A stretch of 42,680 nucleotides of DNA from Adlercreutzia muris (GCF_008831045.1 NZ_WAJS01000025.1:1-42680), one strand, 5' to 3'; shown: positions 9,963 through 18,645, counted from the stretch's first letter. Notes: generated by a model not told the origin, from the letters alone. Numbers and translations are program-made.

Positions 9963-11783
9963 TTGCAGACCTTCGAGCTGATTTTGTTTCTGCTGGCGGC
10001 GGTCATCGCCTCCAGCGTCCTGGACAAGTTCCTGCCGCGGGTGTCGCTGCCGCTCGTGCAGGTGGCCCTGGGCGCCGTCATCGCGGCGGCTGTGGCCACG
10101 CCGCTGGAATGGGGGATCGATCCGGAGCTTCTGCTCATCCTGTTCATCGCGCCGCTGCACTTCAACGAGACGCGCCATGTGGATTCCGGGGCGTTGTGGA
10201 AGAACCGCTGGGGCATTGCCTCGCTGTCGGTGGGGCTCGTCTTCGCCATCGTCATCGCCTGCGGGGCGACGCTGCATGCTCTGGTGCCGGCGATTCCGCT
10301 TGCGGCAGCCTGCGCGCTGGGCGCGGCCATGGGCTCCACCGATGCCGTGGCGGTGACGGCGCTCACCCACGACCGCCGCTTCGGGAGTCGCCACGAGGCG
10401 TTGCTCAAGGGCGAGGCCCTGTTCAACGATGTGACCGGCACGGTGATCTTCCAGTGCTGCGTGACGCTTCTGGCCACCGGCGCGTTCTCGCTTGTGCACG
10501 CGGGCGAGGAGTTCGCGCTTGATCTGTTCGGCGGGTTCGCCGGCGGCCTGGTCATGGGCGTGCTCGCCTGGGGGCTTCTGGAGCTCATCCGCCGCACCGG
10601 GCTCGATACCCCCACGCTTCACGTGATGCTGGAGCTGCTCCTGCCCTTCGTCATCTATCTGACGGCGAAATCGCTGCATATCGGAGCGGTCATCGCCGTG
10701 GTGGCCGCGGGGCTCGTCATGTCGCTTTTGCCGCAGCGCCACACCGTGGCCACCGCGCGCACGAAGCTTCAGGCCGCTGGCGTGTGGCAGACCTTGGAGT
10801 TCGTGCTCAACGGCATCATCTTCGTCATCCTCGGCATGCAGCTGCCGCGCCTGCTCGCGCCGGCGGCCGAGGGGAGCCTGGGGAATCCAGCGGCGCTGCT
10901 CGGTGTGGTGGCAGTGCTCACGGTAGTGCTGGAGGGCGTGCGCTTTCTGTGGCTGCTCGCCATGGACGCTCTGGCCGCGGCGAGGGCCGGGCGCGCTGCG
11001 GCGTCCTGCCTGACGCCGCAAGCCCTGCGCGGCACGCTCGCCGTGGCCTTTGCGGGCGCCAAGGGCGGCATCACCCTCTCGCTCATGCTGACGCTTACGG
11101 CCGCTGGCGCGCTTTCCGCTGCCGACCGCTCGATGCTCGTCTCCGTGGCCTCGGGCATGATCGTGCTCACGCTCGTCCTGGCCGACTTCGCCGTACCCGC
11201 CCTCGTTCCCTCGAAGCGTTCGGCGGCTCGCTCGCGCGATCGGGTGGATGCCGAGGTCTCCCTGATCTTGGAAGTGATCGCCTCCATTCGGGCCGACGCT
11301 CCCTTCACAGGTGCCGTGCGCTCGGGCGAAGAGGCTTCCGCGGGTGCGCCTGCGACCATCGACGAGCCGGCCACGGTCATCGTCATGCACCGCTACGCCG
11401 AGATATTGGAGGATCTCGTTCCCGCGGCATCGGCCGCCGCAGCCGCCCGCGCCCGCGCCGAGATCGCCCGGGTGGGGGATTTGTACGACCGCATGGACGC
11501 TCTCAGTCGGGCTGCCGCCCAGTGGGATGGCGAGACCGAGGACGACGAGGCAGGGGAGGGCCCGGTTGGAGCGGGACCGTCCGACGCCGATGCCGCCGGC
11601 GGCCTTACGGGCTACTTCCAGGCCCTGCGCGCTACCTACGAGGCCGTGGAGGACGTGCAGTCCCAGGCTCTTGCCCGCGAGCTGCAGCTCATCAAGCAGA
11701 TGCGCGAGGCGGGCGTGATCGACGCGGCCCACGCCAAGGAGCTCCGCAACGACGTGTACATCCAGCAGCTGACGCTCGACTAG
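9963..11783 (+). CDS. CPA1-family Na+/H+ antiporter (606 aa), second paralogue
   Basis: Second cation/proton exchanger of the window, a diverged paralogue of the protein at 2364-4406. Start is TTG 9963 with AAGGAG at 9948-9953; no better start is in frame. Hydrophobic segments fill residues 1-415. Motifs: GSTDAVAVTAL and EALFNDVTG (the Asn-Asp ion site), plus FAGAKGGITLS. The cytoplasmic tail (420-606) is acidic and helical and shorter than in the first copy. Gene order around the two copies is not duplicated, so this is not a recent tandem duplication. Confidence 0.9.
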   Translation: MQTFELILFLLAAVIASSVLDKFLPRVSLPLVQVALGAVIAAAVATPLEWGIDPELLLILFIAPLHFNETRHVDSGALWKNRWGIASLSVGLVFAIVIACGATLHALVPAIPLAAACALGAAMGSTDAVAVTALTHDRRFGSRHEALLKGEALFNDVTGTVIFQCCVTLLATGAFSLVHAGEEFALDLFGGFAGGLVMGVLAWGLLELIRRTGLDTPTLHVMLELLLPFVIYLTAKSLHIGAVIAVVAAGLVMSLLPQRHTVATARTKLQAAGVWQTLEFVLNGIIFVILGMQLPRLLAPAAEGSLGNPAALLGVVAVLTVVLEGVRFLWLLAMDALAAARAGRAAASCLTPQALRGTLAVAFAGAKGGITLSLMLTLTAAGALSAADRSMLVSVASGMIVLTLVLADFAVPALVPSKRSAARSRDRVDAEVSLILEVIASIRADAPFTGAVRSGEEASAGAPATIDEPATVIVMHRYAEILEDLVPAASAAAAARARAEIARVGDLYDRMDALSRAAAQWDGETEDDEAGEGPVGAGPSDADAAGGLTGYFQALRATYEAVEDVQSQALARELQLIKQMREAGVIDAAHAKELRNDVYIQQLTLD

Positions 11784-11890
11784 CGCTCCGCGAGGTTTCC
11801 GGGCTGGCATCGGGCTGCCCAGCTACGCTCGCTCGTCGGCGGTTTCTGTGGGTTCGCCATGGCAGCGGGGCGGCGGCGGGCGGGGTGCGC

Positions 11891-11896
11891 TACACT
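11891..11896 (+). promoter_or_regulatory. -10 box implying a leaderless or near-leaderless site-2 protease mRNA
   Basis: TACACT ends 8 bases before ATG 11905, so a start point 7-9 bases downstream would fall at or next to the A of ATG. No Shine-Dalgarno sequence is visible in the gap, and no good -35 is seen. Confidence 0.45.
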
Positions 11897-11904
11897 GTCG
11901 GGCT

Positions 11905-12585
11905 ATGGTTAACATCGCGTACATCATCTGCTCGGTTTTAAGCTTCGTGCCCGCCCTCGTGCTGCACGAGGTGGCCCACGGCTTCGCCGCCTACAAGCTG
12001 GGAGACCCCACGGCCAAGGCGTCGGGCCGCCTGTCGCTGAACCCGCTGAAGCACATCGACCCCTTCGGCACGGTCATCCTGCCCGCTATGCTCATGCTCA
12101 TGGGCTGGCCGGTGTTCGGCTACGCCAAGCCCGTGCCCTACAACCCGCGCTACTTCAAAGATCCGCGCCGCGACGACGTCATAGTGGGCCTTGCCGGGCC
12201 GGCGGCCAATCTGGCTATGGCGGCCATCGCGGCGGCGGTGGCCTGGGGCTGCTCGGGGCTTGTGGCCAACCCCGCCTTCGCCAACAGCGAGCTGTTCGCC
12301 TACTTCTACGTGATGTTCTTGCCCACGTTCGCGCTTATCAACCTGTACCTCATGTTCTTCAACCTGCTGCCCATCCCGCCGCTGGACGGCTCTTCCATCT
12401 TCGCCATCCTCCTGCCGGCGAGATACCTGCCGAAGTACTACCAGATCCAGCAGTATGCCTTCCCGATCTTCATGATTGCCATGGTGGTAGTGCCCTACGT
12501 GTTCCACTTCAACCCGTTCTCGTGGTATCTGGGGGCGACGGCCGGCAACCTGTTCGATCTCATGTTCCCGCCGTTCTTCTCCTAA
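11905..12585 (+). CDS. Site-2 protease family (M50) membrane metalloprotease
   Basis: 226 aa intramembrane zinc protease. Zinc ligands HEVAHG at residues 21-25 in the first membrane helix and a downstream NLLPIPPLDG carrying the third ligand, Asp. NPLKHIDPFGT after the first helix is typical of the YwhC/Rv2625-like short family. Five or six hydrophobic segments; no PDZ or CBS domain. ATG 11905 (MVNIAYII) is chosen over an in-frame ATG at 11848, whose extra 19 residues are Gly/Arg-rich and non-membrane. scpA starts 17 bases downstream; the M50-scpA-scpB-rluB order recurs in many Gram-positive genomes (general knowledge). Substrate unknown. Confidence 0.88.
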   Translation: MVNIAYIICSVLSFVPALVLHEVAHGFAAYKLGDPTAKASGRLSLNPLKHIDPFGTVILPAMLMLMGWPVFGYAKPVPYNPRYFKDPRRDDVIVGLAGPAANLAMAAIAAAVAWGCSGLVANPAFANSELFAYFYVMFLPTFALINLYLMFFNLLPIPPLDGSSIFAILLPARYLPKYYQIQQYAFPIFMIAMVVVPYVFHFNPFSWYLGATAGNLFDLMFPPFFS

Positions 12586-12601
12586 AGGCGCGCGACCGAT
12601 C

Positions 12602-13393
12602 ATGTCCTACAAGGTTCGCATCGACAGTTTCGAGGGCCCCTTCGACCTGCTTTTGTACCTGGTCAGCCGCCAGAAGGTGGATATCGGGGCCATTTCCATC
12701 ACCGAGATCGCTGACCAGTACCTCGAAGAGGTGTCCCGCATGGACAGCCTCGATCTGGACGTGGCGAGCGACTTTCTCCTGGTGGCCTCCACGCTGCTGG
12801 AGATCAAGGCCCAAAGCCTCATCCCCCGCGAGCGCACCGAGCTGGACGAGGAGTTCGCCGAGCTGGCTCCTTCCGAGGCTCGCGACATCCTGGTCGAGCG
12901 GCTCATGGAGTACAAGAAGTACAAGAACGCCGCCGCCGTGCTGTACAACCGCTTCATCGCCGAGGGCCGCATGCATACGCGCCCCTTCGGGCCCGACGCG
13001 TGCTTCCTGGGCCTCATGCCCGACTTTCTGGCCGGCGTCACCGTGGACGCGCTGGCCTACCAGGCGGCCGCGGCGCTGGCCCGGCGCGAGGTGTTCCTGC
13101 TGGAAAGCGAGCATATCGCCGCCAAGCCCATCCCCGTGGAGGTGCACGTGCGGGCCATTCACCAGCGCATCCGCAACCGCAAGAAGATGCGGTTCTCGGA
13201 GCTGGTGGGGCCCGAGACGCCCAAGGAAGTGCTGGTCGTCACGTTTCTGGCCATTCTCGAGCTGTACAAGCGGGTGATGGTGAACCTCGTGCAGGACGAG
13301 GCCTTCGGCGATATTGCCATCGACTACATCGAAGGCTCCGGCGAGCTGCATTTGGAAGGCGACGACGCACTGACTTCGGTGGGCGAGGCCTGA
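12602..13393 (+). CDS. scpA: Segregation and condensation protein A
   Basis: Kleisin subunit that bridges the SMC ATPase heads with ScpB to form the bacterial condensin for chromosome segregation. 263 aa, normal length. The N terminus MSYKVRIDSFEGPFDLLLYL is the hallmark helix that contacts SMC. A C-terminal winged-helix segment (about 195-250) includes FLAILELYKR. ATG 12602 is 17 bases after the protease stop, so it is probably co-transcribed. Confidence 0.95.
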   Translation: MSYKVRIDSFEGPFDLLLYLVSRQKVDIGAISITEIADQYLEEVSRMDSLDLDVASDFLLVASTLLEIKAQSLIPRERTELDEEFAELAPSEARDILVERLMEYKKYKNAAAVLYNRFIAEGRMHTRPFGPDACFLGLMPDFLAGVTVDALAYQAAAALARREVFLLESEHIAAKPIPVEVHVRAIHQRIRNRKKMRFSELVGPETPKEVLVVTFLAILELYKRVMVNLVQDEAFGDIAIDYIEGSGELHLEGDDALTSVGEA

Positions 13394-13494
13394 GGGGCGC
13401 ATCCGCCCGCGGCGCGAGCTGCCCGGAGGCGGCGGAGCGCGCCGCTGTCTGGCGGGCCGCGCTGACGCTGAGAAGAGCAACGAAGGGATAGACG

Positions 13495-14568
13495 ATGTTT
13501 CAGGGATTGCAGGAGCACCAGCTGACGGGGGCCCTGGAGGCCATGCTGTTCGTGACCGACGAGCCGGTGGGCACCATCGCCCTGGCCGAGATGCTGGAGT
13601 GCGCGCCCGGTTCGGTGGAGGCGGCCCTCGTGGCCCTGCGCGAGAAGCTGGAGCGCGATGGCTCTGGCATCCAGCTGCGCGAGGTGGCCGGCGGCTGGCG
13701 GCTGTTCACCCATCCAGCCTACCACGAGCTCATCGAGAAGTACGTGCTGTCCTGGGATACCCGCAAGCTGTCGGCGGCGGCCATGGAGACCTTGGCCATC
13801 GTGGCCTACACCCAGCCGGTGACCCGCGCCGGGGTGGCCAGCGTGCGCGGCGTGAACTCCGATAGCCCCATCAACTCCCTGGTGGAGAAGGGGCTCGTGC
13901 GCGAGGTGGGCACCGCCGACACGCCGGGCAACCCCACCCTGTACGGCACTACCCGTGGCTTTCTGGAGAAGTTCGGCCTGCACAGCCCGGCCGATTTGCC
14001 CGATCTGGCTGATTTCGCCCCCGACGAGGAGACGCGCCGGCTCATCACCGAGCGTCTGAGCGCTACCCGCGAGGATGTGGCCGTAAGCGATGAGCAGGCT
14101 CGCGGCATGGCCCGGGCCCTCATGGGGGAGGACACGGCCGAGGGCGACGGCGAGGCGCTGCTCTTCGATGAGGAGATGTACGCCGGCCTGGATGCCGCCG
14201 CCGCGTCGCTGACCGAGGCGCTGGATGCCGAGTGCGCCGGGACGGCCGAGCGCGCGGGGGCTGGCGAGGAGGGGCCTGAAGACGAGAGCGCGTTCGGGGC
14301 GGCTGCGGATGTCGCGGGCGGCGAAGGCCTTGGGACGATGGCCGCGACCATCGGCGAGATCGCTGGCGAATTGCGAGCTGTCAGCGCCGGGGAAGCCACT
14401 GACGAATCGCGGGTTGTTCGCGCCGGGGAAGCAGCTGGCGAATCGCGGGCCGCCCGTTCCGGTGAGAAGTCCGCCGAGGCGATGTTCGCCGAAGCCATCG
14501 CCTCGACCCTCGGGGTGGTGGATAAGATCGATTTCGATTCCCTCACCTTCGAGACCGACGATGAGTAG
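13495..14568 (+). CDS. scpB: Segregation and condensation protein B with long acidic tail
   Basis: Dimeric winged-helix partner of ScpA in the SMC complex. Residues 1-190 are the canonical ScpB domain, with LEAMLFVTDEPV and LSAAAMETLAIVAYTQPVTR. Length is 357 aa against the usual 180-220: residues 200-357 are an Ala/Glu-rich extension that includes four imperfect 12-residue repeats (285-332). ATG 13495 follows AAGGGA. A 101-base GC-rich gap separates it from scpA, with no terminator visible. Confidence 0.93.
   Translation: MFQGLQEHQLTGALEAMLFVTDEPVGTIALAEMLECAPGSVEAALVALREKLERDGSGIQLREVAGGWRLFTHPAYHELIEKYVLSWDTRKLSAAAMETLAIVAYTQPVTRAGVASVRGVNSDSPINSLVEKGLVREVGTADTPGNPTLYGTTRGFLEKFGLHSPADLPDLADFAPDEETRRLITERLSATREDVAVSDEQARGMARALMGEDTAEGDGEALLFDEEMYAGLDAAAASLTEALDAECAGTAERAGAGEEGPEDESAFGAAADVAGGEGLGTMAATIGEIAGELRAVSAGEATDESRVVRAGEAAGESRAARSGEKSAEAMFAEAIASTLGVVDKIDFDSLTFETDDE
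14347..14490 (+). repeat. Four tandem 36-bp units in the scpB tail
   Basis: Units encode TIGEIAGELRAV, SAGEATDESRVV, RAGEAAGESRAA and RSGEKSAEAMFA (residues 285-332). The second and third units are closest at DNA level, sharing GCGCCGGGGAAGC and GAATCGCGGG. Unit length is a multiple of three, so copy-number change would keep the frame. Confidence 0.75.
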
Positions 14569-14865
14569 GGAGTTTTGCTCCTCTTGCCCGCGAAATTGTG
14601 CAGTAAACTCCGCGAAGTAGATAGGGTGCAACGGTGTTGTCTCTGATAAGTAGCAAACGGTTAACCGCCATCTGGGGAAATAATCCTCTTCGGAGCTCTC
14701 TTTTGGGCTTCGCGGCGCGAGAAGATCGCGGCGGTGTCTATCTCGCGGAGTTTGTTGCGCAAAAAAGGCCGTTTCAGATGCAGAATGGGGTTTCTTCCCG
14801 CAAAAGGCGAATACTCCAGCAGATTTTGAATACGACCGAAAAGCGAGAATCGGGAAGGCGTTGGA
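14569..14865. other. scpB-rluB intergenic region with foldback inverted repeat
   Basis: 297 bases, AT-richer than its surroundings, with no convincing gene. TTGTGCAGTAAACTCCGCGA (14596-14615) is matched in inverse orientation by TCGCGGAGTTTGTTGCGCAA (14742-14761), 17 of 20 positions, followed on both sides by GATAG. GGAGTTTT at 14569-14576 is a third site of the same kind. Between the arms is the perfect palindrome CGGTTAACCG at 14658-14667. The left arm can be read as TTGTGC-N16-TAGATA, a possible promoter for rluB. A 79-codon reading frame starting at 14634 runs into rluB in another frame and resembles no family I know. Confidence 0.6.
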
Positions 14866-15693
14866 ATGGCTGAGATGCGCCTGCAGAAGTTTCTGGCACG
14901 GGCCGGGGTGGCCTCGCGCCGTCATGCCGAGGCTCTGATCGCCGCGGGGCATGTGACGGTCAACGGTGCGGTGGTAACCGAGATGGGCACCACGGTGGAT
15001 CCCTCCGCCGATGCGGTGGCCGTGGATGGTGTGCCGGTGGCGCTTCCCGAGGAGGGTGCCACCTTCATGCTGCACAAGCCCGCCGGCTATGTGACCACTA
15101 TGAGCGATCCCCAGGGTCGGCCCACGGTGGCCGCGCTCATGACCGGTCCGCTGGCCGCGTACCCGGCGCTCTTTCCGGTGGGAAGGCTCGACGCCGACAC
15201 CACGGGACTGCTCCTGTTCACCACCGACGGCGAGCTGGGCCATGGGCTTCTGCATCCGCGCCGCCATGTGGACAAGACCTATCTGGCGCTTGTGGAGGGC
15301 CGTCTGAACGACTACGATTTGCGTCGTCTGCGCGAGGGCCTCATGCTGGACGACGGGCCCACGCTGCCGGCTGGGGCCCGTTCGCTCGTCGGCGACGAGG
15401 CGCGGCGGGCCGAGCGGCTCATCGGGTCGGATGCGGCCGCGAGCGGTCGGCGCCAACGCCATGGCGGCAAGCGCGGCCGCGCCGCTCTGGCGGGGAAGGG
15501 CTCTTATGTGGAGGTGCGTCTGTGCGAGGGCCGCAAACGCCAGGTGCGCCGTATGCTGGAGGCGGTGGGGCATCCGGTCATCGCGCTGCACCGCGAGGCG
15601 TTCGGCCCGCTCGAGTTGGGAGACGTGCCCCGAGGCGAGGCGCGCCAGCTGACCGATGCCGAGGTGGCGGCCTTGAGGGAATTCGCTTCCTAG
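14866..15693 (+). CDS. rluB: Ribosomal large-subunit pseudouridine synthase, RsuA/RluB family
   Basis: Isomerises uridine to pseudouridine in rRNA (23S, helix 90 region, for RluB; RsuA acts on 16S). Residues 3-60 are an S4 RNA-binding domain (RLQKFLARAGVASRR). The catalytic Asp109 is in GRLDADTTGLLLFT. C-terminal motif GRKRQVRRML is present. 275 aa, somewhat long, because about 25 basic residues (about 180-207, rich in Arg/Gly) interrupt the catalytic domain. ATG 14866 is used; the alternative start two codons later (MRL) is also possible. Substrate rRNA is assigned by family and scp gene neighbourhood. Confidence 0.88.
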   Translation: MAEMRLQKFLARAGVASRRHAEALIAAGHVTVNGAVVTEMGTTVDPSADAVAVDGVPVALPEEGATFMLHKPAGYVTTMSDPQGRPTVAALMTGPLAAYPALFPVGRLDADTTGLLLFTTDGELGHGLLHPRRHVDKTYLALVEGRLNDYDLRRLREGLMLDDGPTLPAGARSLVGDEARRAERLIGSDAAASGRRQRHGGKRGRAALAGKGSYVEVRLCEGRKRQVRRMLEAVGHPVIALHREAFGPLELGDVPRGEARQLTDAEVAALREFAS

Positions 15694-15993
15694 CAGACGT
15701 GCTTTCGCCGGATTGGCCCTCGATGCCTATTCGGCCGGTCGCTTCCTGTTCGGGGCGCCCCGGGCCCGGCTGTTCGCGACCGTCCGTCCGTGCTGCGGCG
15801 TTCGCCCACGCGCACCCATGCTGAGGAGGCTTCGCTCCATAGGCGGCATTCATGACGGTATCGGCAAATCTGATCGAAACGCTCGTTATTTCCCCTTGTG
15901 CCGCCCTCTGCGGCGGCTATAATACGCGCCAGAGAAGGATACCGCTGCACTTGGGATAGGGCCCAAGGCGGCAGGATCGCAAAGGAGGCGCTC
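15694..15993. other. rluB-panB intergenic region
   Basis: 300 bases. The first 200 hold a perfect palindrome CGGGGCGCCCCG (15751-15762) but no T-run, so no clear rluB terminator. The panB promoter is at 15896-15923 and a leader of about 65 bases follows. No open reading frame with codon use like its neighbours is visible, and I do not recognise a riboswitch. Confidence 0.6.
15896..15923 (+). promoter_or_regulatory. Promoter of the panBCE operon with spacer palindrome
   Basis: TTGTGC (15896-15901), a 16-base spacer and consensus TATAAT (15918-15923). The spacer contains GCCGC-CCTCT-GCGGC, an inverted repeat centred between -35 and -10, where a repressor could block polymerase. Confidence 0.75.
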
Positions 15994-16818
15994 ATGAGCG
16001 TTACGGTTTCCACATTCCTATCCATGAAGCAAAAGGGCGAGAATATCTCGATGATCACCGCCTACGACTACACCACGGCGCGGCTCGTGGACGAGGCTGG
16101 CATCGACTCCATCCTCGTCGGCGACTCCCTCGGCAACGTGATGCTGGGTTTGGGCGACACGGTGTCGGTGACCATGGAGGACATGATCCACCACGGCGCG
16201 GCGGTGGCCCGCGGCACGAAGAGGGCGCTCGTCGTCGTGGACATGCCCTTCATGTCCTATCAGGCGAGCGTGTACGATGCGGTGGCGAACGCCGGCCGCC
16301 TTATGAAGGAGGCCCGTGCCAACGCCGTGAAGCTGGAGGGCGGCGTGGAGGTGGCCGACCGCATCCGCGCCATCGTGGCCGCCCAAATTCCCGTCTGCGC
16401 CCACATCGGGCTCACACCCCAGGGCATCAATGCGCTCGGCGGCTTCAAGGTGCAGGGCAAGACCGCCGATTCCGCCCGCAAGCTGCTCGAAGACGCCCAT
16501 GCCGTGGAAGAGGCCGGCGCCTTCGCCGTGGTGCTGGAGGCCATTCCCGCCGAGCTGGCCGCGCGCGTGTCGGCCGAGCTGACCATCCCCACCATCGGCA
16601 TCGGGGCCGGGGCCGGCTGCGACGGCCAGGTGCTTGTGAACCAGGACATGCTCGGCATGTTCCACGATTTCACGCCGAAGTTCGTGCGCCGCTTCGCCGA
16701 GGTGGGCGAGGTCATGAGGGGCGCCTACGCCGAGTACGACCGCTGCGTGAAGGACGGCACGTTCCCTGCCCCCGAGCACTGCTACGCCGCTCCGGCCGGC
16801 GTGCTCGAGAACCTGTAG
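15994..16818 (+). CDS. panB: 3-methyl-2-oxobutanoate hydroxymethyltransferase
   Basis: First committed step of pantothenate synthesis: adds a hydroxymethyl group from methylene-THF to 2-oxoisovalerate to give ketopantoate. 274 aa, normal. Motifs: MITAYDYTTARLVDEAGID, LVGDSLGNVMLG (Mg-binding Asp), VVVDMPFMSYQ, AHIGLTPQ and TIGIGAG with C-terminal catalytic region. ATG 15994 follows AAAGGAGG at 15981-15988. First gene of panB-panC-panE, 9 bases before panC. Confidence 0.97.
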   Translation: MSVTVSTFLSMKQKGENISMITAYDYTTARLVDEAGIDSILVGDSLGNVMLGLGDTVSVTMEDMIHHGAAVARGTKRALVVVDMPFMSYQASVYDAVANAGRLMKEARANAVKLEGGVEVADRIRAIVAAQIPVCAHIGLTPQGINALGGFKVQGKTADSARKLLEDAHAVEEAGAFAVVLEAIPAELAARVSAELTIPTIGIGAGAGCDGQVLVNQDMLGMFHDFTPKFVRRFAEVGEVMRGAYAEYDRCVKDGTFPAPEHCYAAPAGVLENL

Positions 16819-16827
16819 GAGGCCACC

Positions 16828-17679
16828 ATGGAGATCATCGAAACCGTTGGGTCCATGAAGGCCCGAATCGCCGCTTGGAAGGCCGCGGGGCTCACCGTGG
16901 GGCTCGTTCCCACCATGGGGTCGCTCCACGCCGGCCACGAGAGCCTGATGGATGCGGCCCGCGCTGCCTGCGACCGTGTGGTGGTGTCGGTGTTCGTGAA
17001 CCCGCTGCAGTTCGGGCCCGACGAGGACTTCGACGCCTATCCCCGCGACATCGATCGCGACGGCGCCATCTGCGATGCCCATGGGGTGGACGCGGTGTTC
17101 CATCCCACGGCCGAGGAGATGTATCTGCCGGCCCACAACACCTACGTGGTCATGGAAACGCTGACCGACGCCCTGTGCGGCGCCTCGCGCCCGGGGCACT
17201 TCCGGGGCGTGTGCACCGTGGTGACGAAGCTGTTCAACATCGTCCAGCCCGACCGGGCCTTCTTCGGTCAGAAGGACGCCCAGCAGCTGGCCATCATCAA
17301 GCGCATGGTGGCCGATCTGAATATGAACGTGGCCGTGGTGGGCTGTCCCATCGTGCGCGAAGAGGATGGTCTGGCCAAAAGCTCGCGCAACGCCTACCTG
17401 TCGCCCGAGGAGCGCCAGGCGGCCCTCGTGCTGTCCCGCGCCATCCGCGCCGGCGAGGCGGCCGTGGCCGCCGGCGAGCGCGACGGGGCGGCCCTGCGCG
17501 CCCTTATGGCGGCCATTGTGGAAGCCGAACCGCTCGCCCGCATCGACTACATCGAGGTGGTGGACGGCGCCACCATGCAGCCGACCGACCGCATCAGTGC
17601 CTCGGCCCTGATCGCCATGGCCGTCTACATCGGCTCCACGCGCCTCATCGACAACTTCCTGTACGAGGAGGGGAAATAG
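16828..17679 (+). CDS. panC: Pantothenate synthetase
   Basis: Condenses pantoate and beta-alanine with ATP via a pantoyl-adenylate. 283 aa. HIGH-superfamily signature PTMGSLHAGHESLM (about 30-43), VSVFVNPLQFGP, a central GQKDAQQ segment and the KSSRNAYLSPEERQ loop. Starts 9 bases after panB with GTAGGAGG upstream; three bases separate it from panE. No panD (beta-alanine source) is in the window. Confidence 0.97.
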   Translation: MEIIETVGSMKARIAAWKAAGLTVGLVPTMGSLHAGHESLMDAARAACDRVVVSVFVNPLQFGPDEDFDAYPRDIDRDGAICDAHGVDAVFHPTAEEMYLPAHNTYVVMETLTDALCGASRPGHFRGVCTVVTKLFNIVQPDRAFFGQKDAQQLAIIKRMVADLNMNVAVVGCPIVREEDGLAKSSRNAYLSPEERQAALVLSRAIRAGEAAVAAGERDGAALRALMAAIVEAEPLARIDYIEVVDGATMQPTDRISASALIAMAVYIGSTRLIDNFLYEEGK

Positions 17680-17682
17680 GCC

Positions 17683-18624
17683 ATGGGCGCGGTCAAGCGC
17701 GTTGCCATTGTGGGGTTCGGGTCGCTCGGGGCCATGTACGCCGGCTGCTTCGGCCGGGCCATGGGCGCAGGCGGCGTGTTCGTGGTGGCTGATACGGCCC
17801 GCACGGCGGCGTATCGCGCCGAGCCCACTATCTTCAACGGCGAGCCCATCGCCGCCACCTACCTCACCTACGACGAGGCCGCCGCCCAGGTCGCCGAGAC
17901 TCCCTTCGACGTGGTGCTGTACGCGGTGAAGTTCGGTGCCCTGGCCGAGGCCATGGAGCAGTCGGCGCCGCTCGTGGGGGAGGACACCGCCATCATCTCG
18001 GTTCTCAACGGGGTGACGAGCGAGGAGGTGCTCGCCGAGCGCTTCGGGTGGGACCGGGTGCTTCTGTGCGTGGCCCAGCAGATGGACTCCCACAAGGTGG
18101 GCCCGGTGGTCACCGCCGGCTGCGTGGGGGTGCTCGCCCTGGGCGTGCGCGACGGCGAAAGCCCGGTGCAGCAGGCGAACCTCTCGCGGGTGACCGCCTG
18201 GCTCTCCGCCATTGACCAGCCGTTCATCTGCCCTAAGGATATCCGCCACCAGCTGTGGGGCAAGCTCATCTGCAACGTGGGGGTGAACCAGGCCTGCGCG
18301 GTGTACGACTGCTGTTTTGACGGCATCCACGCCCCCGGCGAGGCCCGCGAGGCCATGATCGGGGCCATGGGGGAGGTGGCCGTGGTGGGCCGGGCCGAGG
18401 GCGTGGCCCTCACCGATGCGGACGTGGCCTATTGGCTCGACATCATCGACCACTTAAACCCTGCGGGCATGCCCTCCCTGCGCCAGGATGTGCTGGCCCG
18501 CCGACCCACTGAGGTGGAGCTGTTCAGCGGCACCATCAACCGCCTCGGCGCCGCCCACGGCATTCCCACGCCGGTGAACGAGCGCTTCTACGCCGCCATC
18601 AAGGCGCTGGAAGCGAGCTGGTAG
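17683..18624 (+). CDS. panE: 2-dehydropantoate 2-reductase
   Basis: NADPH-dependent reduction of ketopantoate to pantoate, the step between PanB and PanC. 313 aa. Rossmann motif VAIVGFGSLGAMYAG (8-22), YAVKFG, and the catalytic Lys in KLICNVGVNQACA (about 200). The C-terminal helical domain includes RPTEVELFSGTI, with family Glu and Ser residues. ATG 17683 is 3 bases after panC. Position in a pan operon makes the specific assignment safer than for lone ApbA/PanE homologues. Confidence 0.93.
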   Translation: MGAVKRVAIVGFGSLGAMYAGCFGRAMGAGGVFVVADTARTAAYRAEPTIFNGEPIAATYLTYDEAAAQVAETPFDVVLYAVKFGALAEAMEQSAPLVGEDTAIISVLNGVTSEEVLAERFGWDRVLLCVAQQMDSHKVGPVVTAGCVGVLALGVRDGESPVQQANLSRVTAWLSAIDQPFICPKDIRHQLWGKLICNVGVNQACAVYDCCFDGIHAPGEAREAMIGAMGEVAVVGRAEGVALTDADVAYWLDIIDHLNPAGMPSLRQDVLARRPTEVELFSGTINRLGAAHGIPTPVNERFYAAIKALEASW

Positions 18625-18645
18625 AGAAGCGCCCGCATCTTCTCA

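Noticed and set aside
14596-14761. A fifth copy of the dispersed element
   Set aside because: It is an inverted repeat of similar size but lacks the TCGCT blocks and the GAAACAG hairpin.
14634-14873. 79-codon frame between scpB and rluB
   Set aside because: No ribosome site, overlaps the rluB start in another frame, no recognisable family, and contains the inverted repeat arm.
16018-18453. Antisense open frame of about 810 codons across panB, panC and panE
   Set aside because: Crosses three well-defined genes, is His/Gly/Ala-rich and matches no family.
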